From positions 1 through 56,946 of the forward strand of contig NZ_CAJJWO010000032.1 of assembly GCF_905196875.1 (NCBI RefSeq): a stretch of DNA of 56,946 nucleotides, read 5' to 3'. The position numbers and the translations under genes were made by a program. The stretch is from an uncultured Parabacteroides sp. Its GTDB lineage: Bacteria; Bacteroidota; Bacteroidia; Bacteroidales; Tannerellaceae. Below the pieces are notes generated by a model. The model was not told where the DNA came from, searched no databases, and was given only the letters and a program-made list of their open reading frames with translations. Below, piece by piece: positions 1 through 9,823 of the stretch (the stretch's first letter is position 1; the number at the start of each line of letters is the position of its first letter).

Positions 1-1418
1 CACAAGCCGTAGATGTCGGTGGATTCAACTATCAGATCGAAAGTTACGACCGCTTCCACGAAGAAAACCCGGACCTACCGCTAACCAGTACGGAAGACGG
101 TTCCGCTTTCATGATCCGTGGCGAATATGTAACAGACAGGTCAAAGAACCTGATGGACTCATACGACACACAGTGTGCCGACTGGGGAGCAACACATCGC
201 AGAGCCTGGAAAGCCGTAGCAGAACGTCCCTGGATGGCCGGTTGCTTCTACTGGACCGGGTTCGATTATCATGGCGAACCCACTCCGTTCAGATGGCCTT
301 CCGTCAGCTCTTTCTTTGGCATTATGGACTTATGCGGATTCCCAAAAATGGCTTATTACCTGCATCAGGCACAATGGGTAAAAGATAAACCTGTTCTGGA
401 ACTGGTACCTCATTGGAACTGGCCAGCCGATTCCATCGGAAAGCCCATCAAAGTGATGGCTTTAAGCAACGCCGACAAGGTAAAACTATTACTGAACGGT
501 AAAGAAATCTCCGAACAAACGGTAGATCCGTACGAAATGAATACCTGGTCTGTCCCTTACAAACCGGGAAAACTGGAAGCGATCGGTTACAAAAATGGAA
601 AGATTGTTTCACGTACCAAAGTGGAAACAACCAAAGAAGCCGTTCAGGTTCGCCTGACTCCTGACCGCAACAGCCTGGCAGGTGATGGCCGGGACGCTAT
701 GCCTATAACTGTTGAAGTTGTAGACTCTAAAGGTCGCCACGTACCGACAGCCGATAACAGGATCGAATTCACCGTTGCAGGTCCGGCAAAAATCATTGGT
801 TTAGGAAATGGTAATCCGAACTGCCATGAACCGGAAAAAGGAAACAAACGCAGCCTGTTCTATGGTCTTGCCCAGGTTATCATCCAGAGCATGGAAGGTT
901 CCGGGCCGATCACCCTGACAGCCTCGACTCCGGGATTGAAACCGGCAACCATCACGATCAATGCCACCCAGGCAGCCCTTGCCCCATTCGTTCCGGCAGA
1001 AAATCCGCCGATGTTACTGAATAAATGGGCGGCCTCTCCCCTTTCTACAGAAAAGCCCGATGCCACTCGCCAGATAGCAGATAACGATATGAATAGCTGG
1101 CAGCCTATTTCCGGCGGTGATCTGATTAAGTTGGAGAATGCCAACTTCGTTATTTTACGTGCTACATTCAATCCTTATCAGGCTCATCGGGAAGAAGGCG
1201 GAAGTATCCTGTTCAAACAATTGTCAGGGAAAGCCGAAATCTGGCTCAACAGCCAACTGATCGGCTCTAAAACAACAGATAAGGAAGAAGATTTCACGGT
1301 TGTATTCCCGGCAGTCAAAGATAGATGCGACCTACGTGTCCTGCTGAATGGTACAGCGGGTGAAGCTGTAGGCTTAAAAGGCAATGTAACAGTCCGGACG
1401 AAACGGGCTACAAAATAA
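1..1418 (+). CDS. GH2 beta-galactosidase, C-terminal part (5' truncated by window edge)
   Basis: The frame is open from the window edge (first full codon at 3), so the start and most of the catalytic barrel are missing. The visible part begins near the end of a GH2 TIM barrel: an R-G-E-Y stretch, then W-K-A-V-A-E-R-P and F-Y-W-T-G-F-D-Y-H-G-E, typical of Bacteroidetes beta-galactosidases. After it come a DUF4982-like beta domain (around 420-640), an invasin/Ig-like domain (around 640-960) and a C-terminal beta-rich domain. Such enzymes are usually periplasmic or surface exoglycosidases that remove terminal beta-galactose or related sugars from glycans. The family call is firm. The substrate is not known, because the active site and the upstream locus lie outside the window. 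A strong terminator follows the stop codon. Confidence 0.88.
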   Translation, partial: QAVDVGGFNYQIESYDRFHEENPDLPLTSTEDGSAFMIRGEYVTDRSKNLMDSYDTQCADWGATHRRAWKAVAERPWMAGCFYWTGFDYHGEPTPFRWPSVSSFFGIMDLCGFPKMAYYLHQAQWVKDKPVLELVPHWNWPADSIGKPIKVMALSNADKVKLLLNGKEISEQTVDPYEMNTWSVPYKPGKLEAIGYKNGKIVSRTKVETTKEAVQVRLTPDRNSLAGDGRDAMPITVEVVDSKGRHVPTADNRIEFTVAGPAKIIGLGNGNPNCHEPEKGNKRSLFYGLAQVIIQSMEGSGPITLTASTPGLKPATITINATQAALAPFVPAENPPMLLNKWAASPLSTEKPDATRQIADNDMNSWQPISGGDLIKLENANFVILRATFNPYQAHREEGGSILFKQLSGKAEIWLNSQLIGSKTTDKEEDFTVVFPAVKDRCDLRVLLNGTAGEAVGLKGNVTVRTKRATK

Positions 1419-1429
1419 TAAGTGAAATA

Positions 1430-1464
1430 AAGGCCTGACGAAACAAATCCGTCAGGCCTTTTTT
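1430..1464. terminator. Intrinsic terminator between convergent genes
   Basis: A perfect 11-bp inverted repeat (AAGGCCTGACG at 1430-1440, CGTCAGGCCTT at 1450-1460) has a 9-nt loop and ends in a T run to 1464. It lies 11 nt after the beta-galactosidase stop and 17 nt before the stop of the minus-strand peptidase gene. An A-rich flank on the left makes weaker termination possible on the minus strand as well. Confidence 0.9.
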
Positions 1465-1480
1465 ATATCTATTATAGAAC

Positions 1481-3622
1481 TTATCTAACCAGCTTCAACT
1501 CTTCGATCAGACGCGGGCATTTTCCCCATTTGTCGATCATATAAAGTACATATCGGATATCGACGGCAATACAACGTTGCAGATCCGGTTCAAAAGCGAT
1601 ATCACCGCTCATCGCTTCCCAGTTTCCATCGAAAGCAAGGCCGATCAAACGGGCGTTTTTATCGAATACCGGGCTACCAGAGTTACCGCCTGTGATGTCG
1701 TTGTTCGACAGGAAGCAAAGCTGCAATTCACCCTTTTCATTGGCATACTGGCCAAAGTCTTTGCTGCGGATCAGGTCGAGGATCTCAGGTTGTACCCAGA
1801 ACTCGTCATCTTCCGGATTCTCTTTTTCCAGGATTCCTTTCTCTGTTGAATAATAGTCATACCAGGCTGCATCATACGGATGGTATCCGCCGATGGAACC
1901 GTAGCTCAGGCGCATGGTAAAGTTTGCATCCGAAGAAAGAGCCTGGTCAGGATACATTTCTTTGAGTCCTGCAAAATAAAGGCGCTCACCTTTTTCAATA
2001 TCGTAATGAGCGTCTCCCATCAATTGCTGCAACTCGAACAGGGAGATCAATGTAGACAGGCTTAACTCTGCTGCCGGATCTTTCTTCAGTTTGGCATACA
2101 ATTTCGGATTCTTGAGCATCTTCTCTATATTATCATACGATAAGAGTGAGGTCTTTTTAAAGACATCCGCTGCATACTTAGCGTAGTTTCCTTTGTATTT
2201 CTTATCTACTTTCTTATATATGTCCGGAAGATACTGAGCCGGAACACGTTCTTTAGCCACTTTCATCATGGCAGCCAGCACCTTCTGGTCGAGCGCAGCG
2301 TCATAATCCTTAAAGAAGGGTTTGATCTTATCTTCCAGGATCAGGTCTATTTCTTCCGGAGTGGAACCGCTCACATCTACACTCTGCACCATACGCGCCA
2401 GACGTACAATTTCAGTGCCGCTGACAAATGCTTCCATCAGGTAAGTCGACACATTCTTATATTCGTCGGTCGAAGTATAGCCTTTTTCCAGCAGGCTCAA
2501 TACCTCACCATACTTTGCTTTACGTTCCGGAGTCTGGTCTACCCACTTGGCAAAAGCAGCTTCTTCCTCCTTCTTACGGTCCAGTACATTCAGGTTTGCC
2601 AAGCCACGGTTCATTCCGATCGAGTTTTTCCAATAATTGGAGCTACCTGCATATTTAGAGGCATATTTGATACGCACTTCGTCGCTGGCCGACATGGCTT
2701 CTTTCCAGATAGCCTGTTTAACGCCACGAACATCGATACGGGGTTTGTTGCTGTCTTCGATACGCTGTTTCACACCCCATGAAGACAAATAGCGGTCGGT
2801 GCTCCCCGGGAAGCCGATCGTCATGGCATAATCCTTATCCTGATATCCCTGAAGAGACACTTCGGCTACATACTTCGGGCTATAAGGTTTGTTATCCTTG
2901 TTATATTCGGCCGGTTTGTTATTGGCATCGGCATATACACGGAAAACAGAGAAATCGCCTGTGTGACGCGGCCACATCCAGTTGTCGGTATCACCACCGA
3001 ACTTACCTACGGAGCTGGGCGGAGCAAATACCATACGAACGTCGTTAAACACATCGTATACAACCAGGAAATACTTATTATTATTATAGAAAGGCACTAC
3101 ATCGGCAGCCTGAAATTCTGTGTTTCCGATAGAATCACAAATAACCTGTCCGATAGAGTCGGCAGCGGCCAGACGAAGATATTCTTCTTCAATATTATTG
3201 ATTTCACTGTTGATACGATCACTTACATCCACTGTTTCACGCAGGTAACGCACACTTAGCCCCGGAACAGGCAATTCTTCTTCTTTGGCCTGAGAGACGA
3301 AACCATCTTTCAAATAGTCGTGCTCAACACTACTCAACTGTTGGATCGAACCGAAACCACAATGGTGATTGGTAAAAACCAACCCTTCTTCCGATACGGT
3401 AATCCCAGTACATCCACCACCAAAAATAACAACAGCGTTGGCCACACACGGGTCAGTTTCACTGTAAAGCTGCTTGTAGGACGGGACAAATCCCAGTTCC
3501 TGCATTCTCGCCAGATTCTGTTTGTTTAATTCCTTCAGAACCCACATACCCTCATCGGCATATACCTGGCCTGCAGCAATCAGAAGCAGTAAAACTGCCC
3601 ACACCTTCTTCATAAAATTCAT
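1481..3622 (-). CDS. S46 family dipeptidyl peptidase, DPP7 type
   Basis: A 713-residue secreted serine exopeptidase that releases dipeptides from the N-terminus of oligopeptides, supporting amino acid use in asaccharolytic and gut Bacteroidetes. An N-terminal signal sequence ends near residue 22. The catalytic His lies in T-N-H-H-C (about residue 87), and the acid is probably in the G-G-D-T-D-N-W segment. The nucleophile is Ser648 in G-G-N-S-G-S-P. Eighteen residues later is Gly666 (F-D-G-N-W-E). That position is Gly in DPP7 (hydrophobic P1) and Arg in DPP11 (Asp/Glu P1), so DPP7 specificity is inferred. I chose the ATG at 3622 because the frame upstream runs into the preceding gene. An ATG at 3613 is equally possible. 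The gene lies 8 nt after the DUF389 gene on the same strand and is probably co-transcribed with it. Confidence 0.92.
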   Translation of the reverse strand: MNFMKKVWAVLLLLIAAGQVYADEGMWVLKELNKQNLARMQELGFVPSYKQLYSETDPCVANAVVIFGGGCTGITVSEEGLVFTNHHCGFGSIQQLSSVEHDYLKDGFVSQAKEEELPVPGLSVRYLRETVDVSDRINSEINNIEEEYLRLAAADSIGQVICDSIGNTEFQAADVVPFYNNNKYFLVVYDVFNDVRMVFAPPSSVGKFGGDTDNWMWPRHTGDFSVFRVYADANNKPAEYNKDNKPYSPKYVAEVSLQGYQDKDYAMTIGFPGSTDRYLSSWGVKQRIEDSNKPRIDVRGVKQAIWKEAMSASDEVRIKYASKYAGSSNYWKNSIGMNRGLANLNVLDRKKEEEAAFAKWVDQTPERKAKYGEVLSLLEKGYTSTDEYKNVSTYLMEAFVSGTEIVRLARMVQSVDVSGSTPEEIDLILEDKIKPFFKDYDAALDQKVLAAMMKVAKERVPAQYLPDIYKKVDKKYKGNYAKYAADVFKKTSLLSYDNIEKMLKNPKLYAKLKKDPAAELSLSTLISLFELQQLMGDAHYDIEKGERLYFAGLKEMYPDQALSSDANFTMRLSYGSIGGYHPYDAAWYDYYSTEKGILEKENPEDDEFWVQPEILDLIRSKDFGQYANEKGELQLCFLSNNDITGGNSGSPVFDKNARLIGLAFDGNWEAMSGDIAFEPDLQRCIAVDIRYVLYMIDKWGKCPRLIEELKLVR

Positions 3623-3630
3623 TCTTTTAT

Positions 3631-4989
3631 TTATTCTATTAGTAATTTGATATTCTTCGCGTTCACACGTGCTCCGAGCCACTCCCGGATCTTTTGTTGT
3701 TCTTTTTCATTGATACGCTCTTTGCTTTTCAGGTAAACCAGCATGACTGTATCTTGCTTCATGCTATCGGTACTCACAATATAGGTATTTGAACAGGATG
3801 CCTCAAGGACAGCCGGGAACAGGACTTTCATTTCAGGGATCAACTCCGAAGTGATGCGTGATGCGGTTTGATACCGGTCTACCGTTCGCTTCAACGAATC
3901 GATCTGTATGGATTGCACACGGAGCACTTCTTCACTATTTTTATAAAGATCCCGCATCAACATACTCTTCAGTTCGTTGATATCTGTGGCCTCCTGACCA
4001 AAACCTTGCTGGACGACTAACGAAACATCTTTCAAGCCATATTTACGAAGTCGGCTCCGGGCTATTTCAATCATCGGGTCCGGTACATTTTCCCCGATCA
4101 ATACAACCTTTACCTCTTTTTTCTCACTCGTATCCGTTACCGTTTTGCTCAATATCTGCGTATTCGGGAAAGCTAATTCTTCCGCCACAAAATTGGTAAC
4201 CCGGTCATTGAAGTAACTGGAGCGGATCAGGTTATAACTCAGAAAAAGACTGGGAACAATGGTAAAAAAGACGATTACACCGACATACCGTGTCACCACT
4301 TTTTCCCGTTGCTTATCAAGAAAGATCTTTTTAGGATATTTAAGAAGCCGGACTACCAGAAAAGTAGCAAGACTGATAAATACCGTATTGATAAAATAGA
4401 GATAAAAAGCGCCGAAGAAATAATAAAGGTTTCCGCTGGCTAATCCGAAACCAGCCGTACAAAGAGGCGGCATCAAAGCCGTTGCAATAGCCACACCCGG
4501 AATAACATTCCCCTTACTTTTTGTCGAGCTAGCTACAATTCCGGCCAATCCACCAAAGAAAGCGATCAGCACATCGTACACGGTCGGTTGCGTACGCGCT
4601 AACAATTCGCTTTGTGCTTCACTGATCGGAGAGATAAGAAAAAACAAGGTGGAGGTAATCACACTAAAGACCGTAGCCGTAGCAAAATTGCGGAAAGAAC
4701 GTTTGATCAGTTCATAATCGTAGATACCCAAACCAAGACCGAATCCCATAATTGGTCCCATCAGCGGAGAGATTAACATCGCACCGATAATCACCGCCGT
4801 AGAGTTCGTGTTCAAACCCAAAGACGCGACGAAAGTTGCAAATATTAAAACCCAAAGATTGGTACCTTTAAAGTCAATACCTTTTTTTATGGATTCTACC
4901 GTTTCAAGTTCATCTTCTTTTTCCTGACGGACATCAAAATTACGAACAAAGAAGTCTCTTATTTGCTTGTGTAACACTCCTTTTTCCAT
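3631..4989 (-). CDS. DUF389 family membrane protein
   Basis: A 452-residue polytopic membrane protein. The diagnostic stretch N-T-N-S-T-A-V-I-I-G-A-M-L-I-S-P-L-M-G-P near residues 60-80 is the DUF389 (TIGR00341-like) signature. At least six hydrophobic segments follow up to about residue 260, then a soluble alpha/beta tail of about 190 residues. The biochemical role of the family is not established. The start at 4989 fits a -7-like box about 55 nt upstream. The gene precedes the DPP7 gene by 8 nt, so the two likely share a transcript, though nothing in the sequence links their functions. Confidence 0.88.
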   Translation of the reverse strand: MEKGVLHKQIRDFFVRNFDVRQEKEDELETVESIKKGIDFKGTNLWVLIFATFVASLGLNTNSTAVIIGAMLISPLMGPIMGFGLGLGIYDYELIKRSFRNFATATVFSVITSTLFFLISPISEAQSELLARTQPTVYDVLIAFFGGLAGIVASSTKSKGNVIPGVAIATALMPPLCTAGFGLASGNLYYFFGAFYLYFINTVFISLATFLVVRLLKYPKKIFLDKQREKVVTRYVGVIVFFTIVPSLFLSYNLIRSSYFNDRVTNFVAEELAFPNTQILSKTVTDTSEKKEVKVVLIGENVPDPMIEIARSRLRKYGLKDVSLVVQQGFGQEATDINELKSMLMRDLYKNSEEVLRVQSIQIDSLKRTVDRYQTASRITSELIPEMKVLFPAVLEASCSNTYIVSTDSMKQDTVMLVYLKSKERINEKEQQKIREWLGARVNAKNIKLLIE

Positions 4990-5041
4990 CCCACTCTCTT
5001 GTATTGATAAATACTCCGACTAATAGCCTCACCTTAATCGT

Positions 5042-5050
5042 GCAAAGATA
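5042..5050 (-). promoter_or_regulatory. Candidate -7 box for the DUF389-DPP7 operon
   Basis: Read on the minus strand this is TATCTTTGC, a match to the Bacteroidetes -7 consensus TAnnTTTG, 53 nt upstream of the DUF389 ATG. No convincing TTTG lies 19-21 nt further upstream, so confidence is moderate. Confidence 0.5.
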
Positions 5051-5106
5051 GAAATTGTATATCGAAATAAAAAATAAGAAGTGTGAACAAGAATAAGTTG
5101 AACAAA

Positions 5107-5139
5107 TTCGAAAGACTAGTTGATTTTCATTAACTTTGC
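5107..5139 (+). promoter_or_regulatory. Candidate promoter of the sensor kinase gene
   Basis: TTCG at 5107-5110, a 20-nt spacer, then TAACTTTGC at 5131-5139, matching the Bacteroidetes TTTG/TAnnTTTG layout with one -33 mismatch. Transcription would begin near 5146, giving a leader of about 48 nt. Confidence 0.6.
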
Positions 5140-5193
5140 AAATAATCGACAAAAGGGTCCCGAAAAGGTGCTTTTCTAAATATTTATATAAAA

Positions 5194-7263
5194 ATGAAAC
5201 GCTGCTTAATTCTGACATACATGCTTATTAATATGGTCTTTGCTGTAGCCAATAATGCTACGACGAAAGATGCTTTGAGCACGAGCCTAAAGTCCGCATC
5301 CTCAACAGAAGAAAAGCTGGAGATATTGACTAATCTGATGGATATCTCTCGGCAGGAGGAACAAGTGGGATACGCAAAAGAGCTATACAAGAAAGCACTC
5401 GCCGCAAACAACGATCATTATAAAGAAGTAGCTCTCACAGAAATACTCCGTTTTTATGTCAACAACGACATTAAAGACAGTACCAATGTGTACATGGAAA
5501 AAGCCAAGCTGGAATTGAAAGGAAAAGCACGTGACTTTCTGGTGACTTATATGCAAACGATCATCGATGTACGCGTCGTTTTTTACACGGAAGGGGAAGA
5601 GAGAAAGAAATTGATAGAACAATACCAACTCAAGCTGGAAACAGATAAGAAGCTTACGTCCCTTGAAAAAATGTCGATCAACTACGTGCTGGGGATGGCT
5701 TACAGCAACCGTGTCGAGCCGGGCAATGAAGAAGAGTTACAAAAAATGGTAAGTGAGCGGTTTAAGGAAGTGATCGCCCTTTCGGAAAATATACCGTTAC
5801 AATACTCATATTTATTCCGCCTGAACTCATTCAGCATTCTGACTCTTTATTCACCCGATACGTCGGAGCAGATAAAGTATGCAATCCGTTATCTGGATAT
5901 GCAGAAAGAATATGCAGATACAGAAGAGATGAAAAAACGTCCTTACATCACAAAACGGCACCTGTTGAATGCCTATTCTTCCCTGGCCCTTTCTGCCAAA
6001 ACACTTGGAAAAGATATAGCGACTACCTATTATCGGCATTTCATGGAACTGAACAGTAAATATCCTGAAGATGCCGCATTCTCCGCTGAATACGAACGTT
6101 ATTATACCTCACTGAATTTTTATCGATTAATCAACGAATACCCTAAAGCAATACGGTATTGCGACTCCGTTATCCATTATTTCCGTAATTCAGGTTTAAA
6201 GATCGACCTGTCGGAGCATGTCGTATCGACGCTCAAGGAAAAAATAGATATGCTGGATAGCCTTCACCTGTATAAAGATGCTTTCTATGCTCACAAAGAA
6301 TACACTGCCTTGTTAGACTCTGCACGAGTGAAGAATATAAAAGACAAACTGGAAGACCTGGAAATCAAGAAGCGGGTGGATGAATTGGTTATTGAAAAGA
6401 AAGCACTGGAAATCGATTTACAAAAAAGTCACAACCAGCTTTATCTGTTTTCGTCCTTATTTATTCTGGCTATCAGTTTTGCCGTTTTCGTTGCTTTCCG
6501 TTTATGGAAAATCAACTCCTTATATAAGAAATTACAGGAATCGAACCGTCAGGTTATTCTCGCCAGTGAAAAGGCGCAGGAAAGTGAGAAGATGAAGAAT
6601 GCGTTCATTAAGAACATGTGCCATGAGGTTCGTACACCTTTAAATGCAATCAACGGCTTCGCCGAACTGATCACGACTGAAGACATTTCCCCTGAGGAAA
6701 AACAAGAGTTCAGTAAGATTATCTTCGAAAACTGTAATCATATTACTTCCATGATGAACAGTGTGCTGGAGATCGCCCAGTTGGATAGTAATAAAGAAGA
6801 TATTCCATTGTCAGCAGTTAATATCCACCTGCTTTGTTCCTGTGAAATGGAACAGATTAAAAGACTTTACGGCAAACCGGAGATAGAATACAAACTCGAA
6901 GGTAATTGTGAAAAGGATCTGGCTTTCACCAATCAAAGTCATTTCAGCCTGGTCCTGTCGCATCTGCTAAACAATGCAAACAAATTTACAGAAAAAGGAA
7001 ATATCACACTCTCTTACCACTCGGAAGAAGAGCAAAACCGGATGATTGTAAGCATTACGGATACGGGCTGCGGTATTTCACCGGATAAACGCGAATGGAT
7101 ATTCGAACGGTTCACCAAAGCGGACGATTTCGTACCGGGATCAGGACTGGGATTATATCTATGCCGCCAGATCGCCCACCGGATGAAAGGGAACATCTGC
7201 GTAGACCCGGATTACACGACCGGCCTGCGCATCATTCTGACAATCCCGATCAAACCGGAATAA
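5194..7263 (+). CDS. Membrane sensor histidine kinase with helical periplasmic sensor
   Basis: A 689-residue inner-membrane kinase. A signal-like N-terminus (about 1-20) is followed by about 390 residues of helical, TPR-like sequence, presumably periplasmic. Then come a charged coiled coil (about 380-412), one membrane helix (about 416-438), a HisKA domain with phospho-acceptor His477 in C-H-E-V-R-T-P, and a HATPase_c domain with N-box near 593 and the D-T-G-C-G-I-S and G-S-G-L-G-L-Y boxes. It has no receiver or DNA-binding domain, so it is a classical kinase and not a hybrid. No response regulator gene lies beside it, making it an orphan kinase with an unknown partner. It converges with the flippase gene, only 2 nt apart and without a visible terminator. 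Confidence 0.9.
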   Translation: MKRCLILTYMLINMVFAVANNATTKDALSTSLKSASSTEEKLEILTNLMDISRQEEQVGYAKELYKKALAANNDHYKEVALTEILRFYVNNDIKDSTNVYMEKAKLELKGKARDFLVTYMQTIIDVRVVFYTEGEERKKLIEQYQLKLETDKKLTSLEKMSINYVLGMAYSNRVEPGNEEELQKMVSERFKEVIALSENIPLQYSYLFRLNSFSILTLYSPDTSEQIKYAIRYLDMQKEYADTEEMKKRPYITKRHLLNAYSSLALSAKTLGKDIATTYYRHFMELNSKYPEDAAFSAEYERYYTSLNFYRLINEYPKAIRYCDSVIHYFRNSGLKIDLSEHVVSTLKEKIDMLDSLHLYKDAFYAHKEYTALLDSARVKNIKDKLEDLEIKKRVDELVIEKKALEIDLQKSHNQLYLFSSLFILAISFAVFVAFRLWKINSLYKKLQESNRQVILASEKAQESEKMKNAFIKNMCHEVRTPLNAINGFAELITTEDISPEEKQEFSKIIFENCNHITSMMNSVLEIAQLDSNKEDIPLSAVNIHLLCSCEMEQIKRLYGKPEIEYKLEGNCEKDLAFTNQSHFSLVLSHLLNNANKFTEKGNITLSYHSEEEQNRMIVSITDTGCGISPDKREWIFERFTKADDFVPGSGLGLYLCRQIAHRMKGNICVDPDYTTGLRIILTIPIKPE

Positions 7264-7265
7264 GT

Positions 7266-8771
7266 CTATTTCTTTTTGGCGAAATAACGTCCTACATAAG
7301 GTAGTTCCTGTAACGGAAGATCCCGTTTGACCACAATACCTACAAACAAGCAAAGTAACAAGGTACGGTAACCCAGACGCAAAATCTCCGATTCAATCGT
7401 AGGCAACATGCCGGCCAAATAAAAAGCAGCAGCCAGAACGGAATAGATCAAGGCCGACTTAATATCATATTGGATCGGGAATTTCTTCTGCCCGATAATA
7501 TAGGAAAGTGCCATCATAATCAGGTTACTTGCAAAAGAGGCCCAGGCACATGCCATATATCCGTATGTCCGGGCGAACAGTGCTATGATCAAAATCGTAG
7601 TAACACACCCTATCGTAGAGAAATAGGCGCCCCAACGGGTCTGATCGATCAATTTATACCAGAACGACAAGTTAAAATAGATCCCGAAGAACAGTTCCCC
7701 CAACATGACAATAGGGACGACACGCAAGCCTGGATAATAGGTAGAAGGTACAAAATGTTTAAATATATCAATATAGAACATTACACCCAGGAATATGATC
7801 AAGGCGAAAATAATAAAATACTTCATTGCTTCCGAATAAGACTTTTTACTATCATCGTCTTTGTTCTTCGCAAAGATAAACGGCTCGTAAGCATAACGGA
7901 AAGCCTGGGTAAACATGACCAACACGACTGCTATTTTAAAACAGGCACCATATATCCCCAATTCTGTATTTGCCAATTCTTTATCCTCAAACAGGAACGG
8001 AAATAATATCTTATCTGCCGTTTGATTGAAAATACCAGCGATCCCCAAAATCAATATAGGAAAAGAATAACTAAGCATCTGCCGAAGTAAAACGAAACTT
8101 GCTTTCTCACGCAAACCCGGAACCATATCTGGTATAAGCAAAAGGAAGGTAACTGCCGAAGTTATCACATTAGCAATAAAGATATATCCTACCTGATAAT
8201 CCGGAATATAGAACCAGTTAACCGAAGCCGGCATATGTTCAGCCAACCACGGACAAGCTATTAAAAAGAAAAGAACCAAAATTATGTTCAGGAAGATATT
8301 GAATAACTTTAAAGAGGCAAAACGTATCGCTTTCCCCTGATACCTCAGAAAAGCAAACGGGATACAACAAAAAGCATCTACAGCGACAATTCCCGCCATC
8401 ATACCTACAAACTCAGGGGTTGAAGCATACCCTAAAGAACTACTGATCGGATTCAGTGCATTAAAAATAATAACTAAAAATAGTACAGAAGTAGAAGCTA
8501 TACTAAACATCGTCGTCGCATAAACCCGCATAGGAAGCGTTATCTCTTTCTTATTCATAAAACGGAAAAAACCGGTTTCCATCCCATAAGTAAGTATCAC
8601 CATCAACAATGCCGTCCATGCATACAAATTCGTCACGATTCCATAGTCACTTTGTGTCGTTAGCACCCGCGTGTACATAGGCACCAGCATCCAGTTCAGG
8701 AACTTTCCGACAATACTACTAACGCCATAAATCGCAGTCTCTCCTGCGAGCCGTTTCATTCCTCCAGCCAT
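7266..8771 (-). CDS. Oligosaccharide flippase / polysaccharide biosynthesis membrane protein
   Basis: A 501-residue polytopic protein with about 12-14 hydrophobic helices. Its N-terminal pattern (L-A-G-E-T-A-I-Y-G, then V-G-K-F-L-N and P-M-Y-T-R-V-L) is typical of Wzx/RfbX-like exporters in the MATE/MVF flippase superfamily, which move lipid-linked oligosaccharides across the inner membrane. The gene starts 8 nt after the ruvB stop on the same strand, so the two probably share a transcript. The substrate cannot be read from the sequence. No glycosyltransferase genes are nearby, so this is not part of a capsule locus within the window. Confidence 0.87.
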   Translation of the reverse strand: MAGGMKRLAGETAIYGVSSIVGKFLNWMLVPMYTRVLTTQSDYGIVTNLYAWTALLMVILTYGMETGFFRFMNKKEITLPMRVYATTMFSIASTSVLFLVIIFNALNPISSSLGYASTPEFVGMMAGIVAVDAFCCIPFAFLRYQGKAIRFASLKLFNIFLNIILVLFFLIACPWLAEHMPASVNWFYIPDYQVGYIFIANVITSAVTFLLLIPDMVPGLREKASFVLLRQMLSYSFPILILGIAGIFNQTADKILFPFLFEDKELANTELGIYGACFKIAVVLVMFTQAFRYAYEPFIFAKNKDDDSKKSYSEAMKYFIIFALIIFLGVMFYIDIFKHFVPSTYYPGLRVVPIVMLGELFFGIYFNLSFWYKLIDQTRWGAYFSTIGCVTTILIIALFARTYGYMACAWASFASNLIMMALSYIIGQKKFPIQYDIKSALIYSVLAAAFYLAGMLPTIESEILRLGYRTLLLCLFVGIVVKRDLPLQELPYVGRYFAKKK

Positions 8772-8779
8772 AACTTTTT

Positions 8780-9817
8780 TCAGTCAAATAAAAATCCTTG
8801 TTCTTCGCCCCTTTTCCGTCCGAGATGTGTGTAGGCAAGGTCGGTGACCTCACGTCCCCGTGGTGTTCGTTTGATAAACCCTTCTTTGATCAGGAAAGGT
8901 TCGTATACTTCTTCCAGCGTTCCGGGGTCTTCGCCTAAAGCCGTAGCGATCGTTGTCAGGCCGACCGGCCCACCGTTGAATTTGTCTATAATCGTTGTCA
9001 GTAATTTATTATCGATCTGATCCAGACCGTAACGGTCAATATTTAAAGCTTCCAAAGCATAACAAGAAATCGCCTTGTCTATTTCGCCCGAACCTTTCAC
9101 CTGCGCAAAATCACGTACGCGGCGAAGTAATGCATTGGCAATACGAGGCGTTCCACGGCTGCGTGAAGCAATCTCTTTGGCTGCGTTCAACTCGCATTTC
9201 ACATTCAGGATATCGGCACTACGAAGCACAATCTTCGTCAGCGTCTCCATCTCATAATATTCCAGGTGCATATTGATCCCGAAACGGGCACGCAACGGGC
9301 TGGTCAGCAAACCGCTACGGGTCGTTGCACCAACCAGTGTAAAAGGAGCCAGATCTATCTGGATAGAACGGGCGCTGGGCCCTTTATCGATCATAATATC
9401 GATCCGGTAATCTTCCATCGCCGAATAAAGATATTCCTCAACGATCGGACTCAATCGATGAATCTCATCGATAAAAAGAACATCATCCTTTTCCAGCGAA
9501 GTCAGCACCCCCGCCAAATCACCGGGTTTATCCAGCACCGGCCCGGAAGTGACTTTAAAGCCGACTCCCAGTTCATTAGCTATAATATTCGACAAAGTAG
9601 TTTTACCTAACCCTGGAGGACCATGCAGCAACACATGATCCAATGCCTCTTTACGCATACGGGCCGCCATCACGAAAATCTTCAGATTCTCAACCACCTT
9701 GGCCTGTCCGCTGAAATCATGAAAAGAAAGCGGGCGAAGTGCATTCTCATACTCACGCTCACTTTCAGGCATACGGGTATCCCTTATATCAAAATCGTCT
9801 TCCATATTCTTGCTCAT
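8780..9817 (-). CDS. ruvB: Holliday junction branch migration helicase RuvB
   Basis: RuvB is the AAA+ motor that, with RuvA, drives Holliday junction branch migration during recombinational repair. Visible motifs are Walker A G-P-P-G-L-G-K-T-T (about 66-74), Walker B L-F-I-D-E-I-H-R-L, sensor-like G-A-T-T-R-S-G-L-L, the arginine-finger region S-R-G-T-P-R-I-A-N, and the C-terminal winged helix ending in T-P-R-G-R-E-V. The length (345, or 341 from the second ATG) is normal. Two ATGs are possible, at 9817 and 9805. The second gives an N-terminus (M-E-D-D-F-D-I-R) closer to Bacteroides RuvB and leaves room for a leader after the candidate promoter at 9824-9832. The first would be essentially leaderless. 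Confidence 0.96.
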   Translation of the reverse strand: MSKNMEDDFDIRDTRMPESEREYENALRPLSFHDFSGQAKVVENLKIFVMAARMRKEALDHVLLHGPPGLGKTTLSNIIANELGVGFKVTSGPVLDKPGDLAGVLTSLEKDDVLFIDEIHRLSPIVEEYLYSAMEDYRIDIMIDKGPSARSIQIDLAPFTLVGATTRSGLLTSPLRARFGINMHLEYYEMETLTKIVLRSADILNVKCELNAAKEIASRSRGTPRIANALLRRVRDFAQVKGSGEIDKAISCYALEALNIDRYGLDQIDNKLLTTIIDKFNGGPVGLTTIATALGEDPGTLEEVYEPFLIKEGFIKRTPRGREVTDLAYTHLGRKRGEEQGFLFD

Positions 9818-9823
9818 TGACTG

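Noticed and set aside
1481..3622. DPP11 (Asp/Glu-specific) as the identity of the S46 peptidase
   Set aside because: The specificity position 18 residues after the catalytic Ser is Gly, as in DPP7, not Arg.
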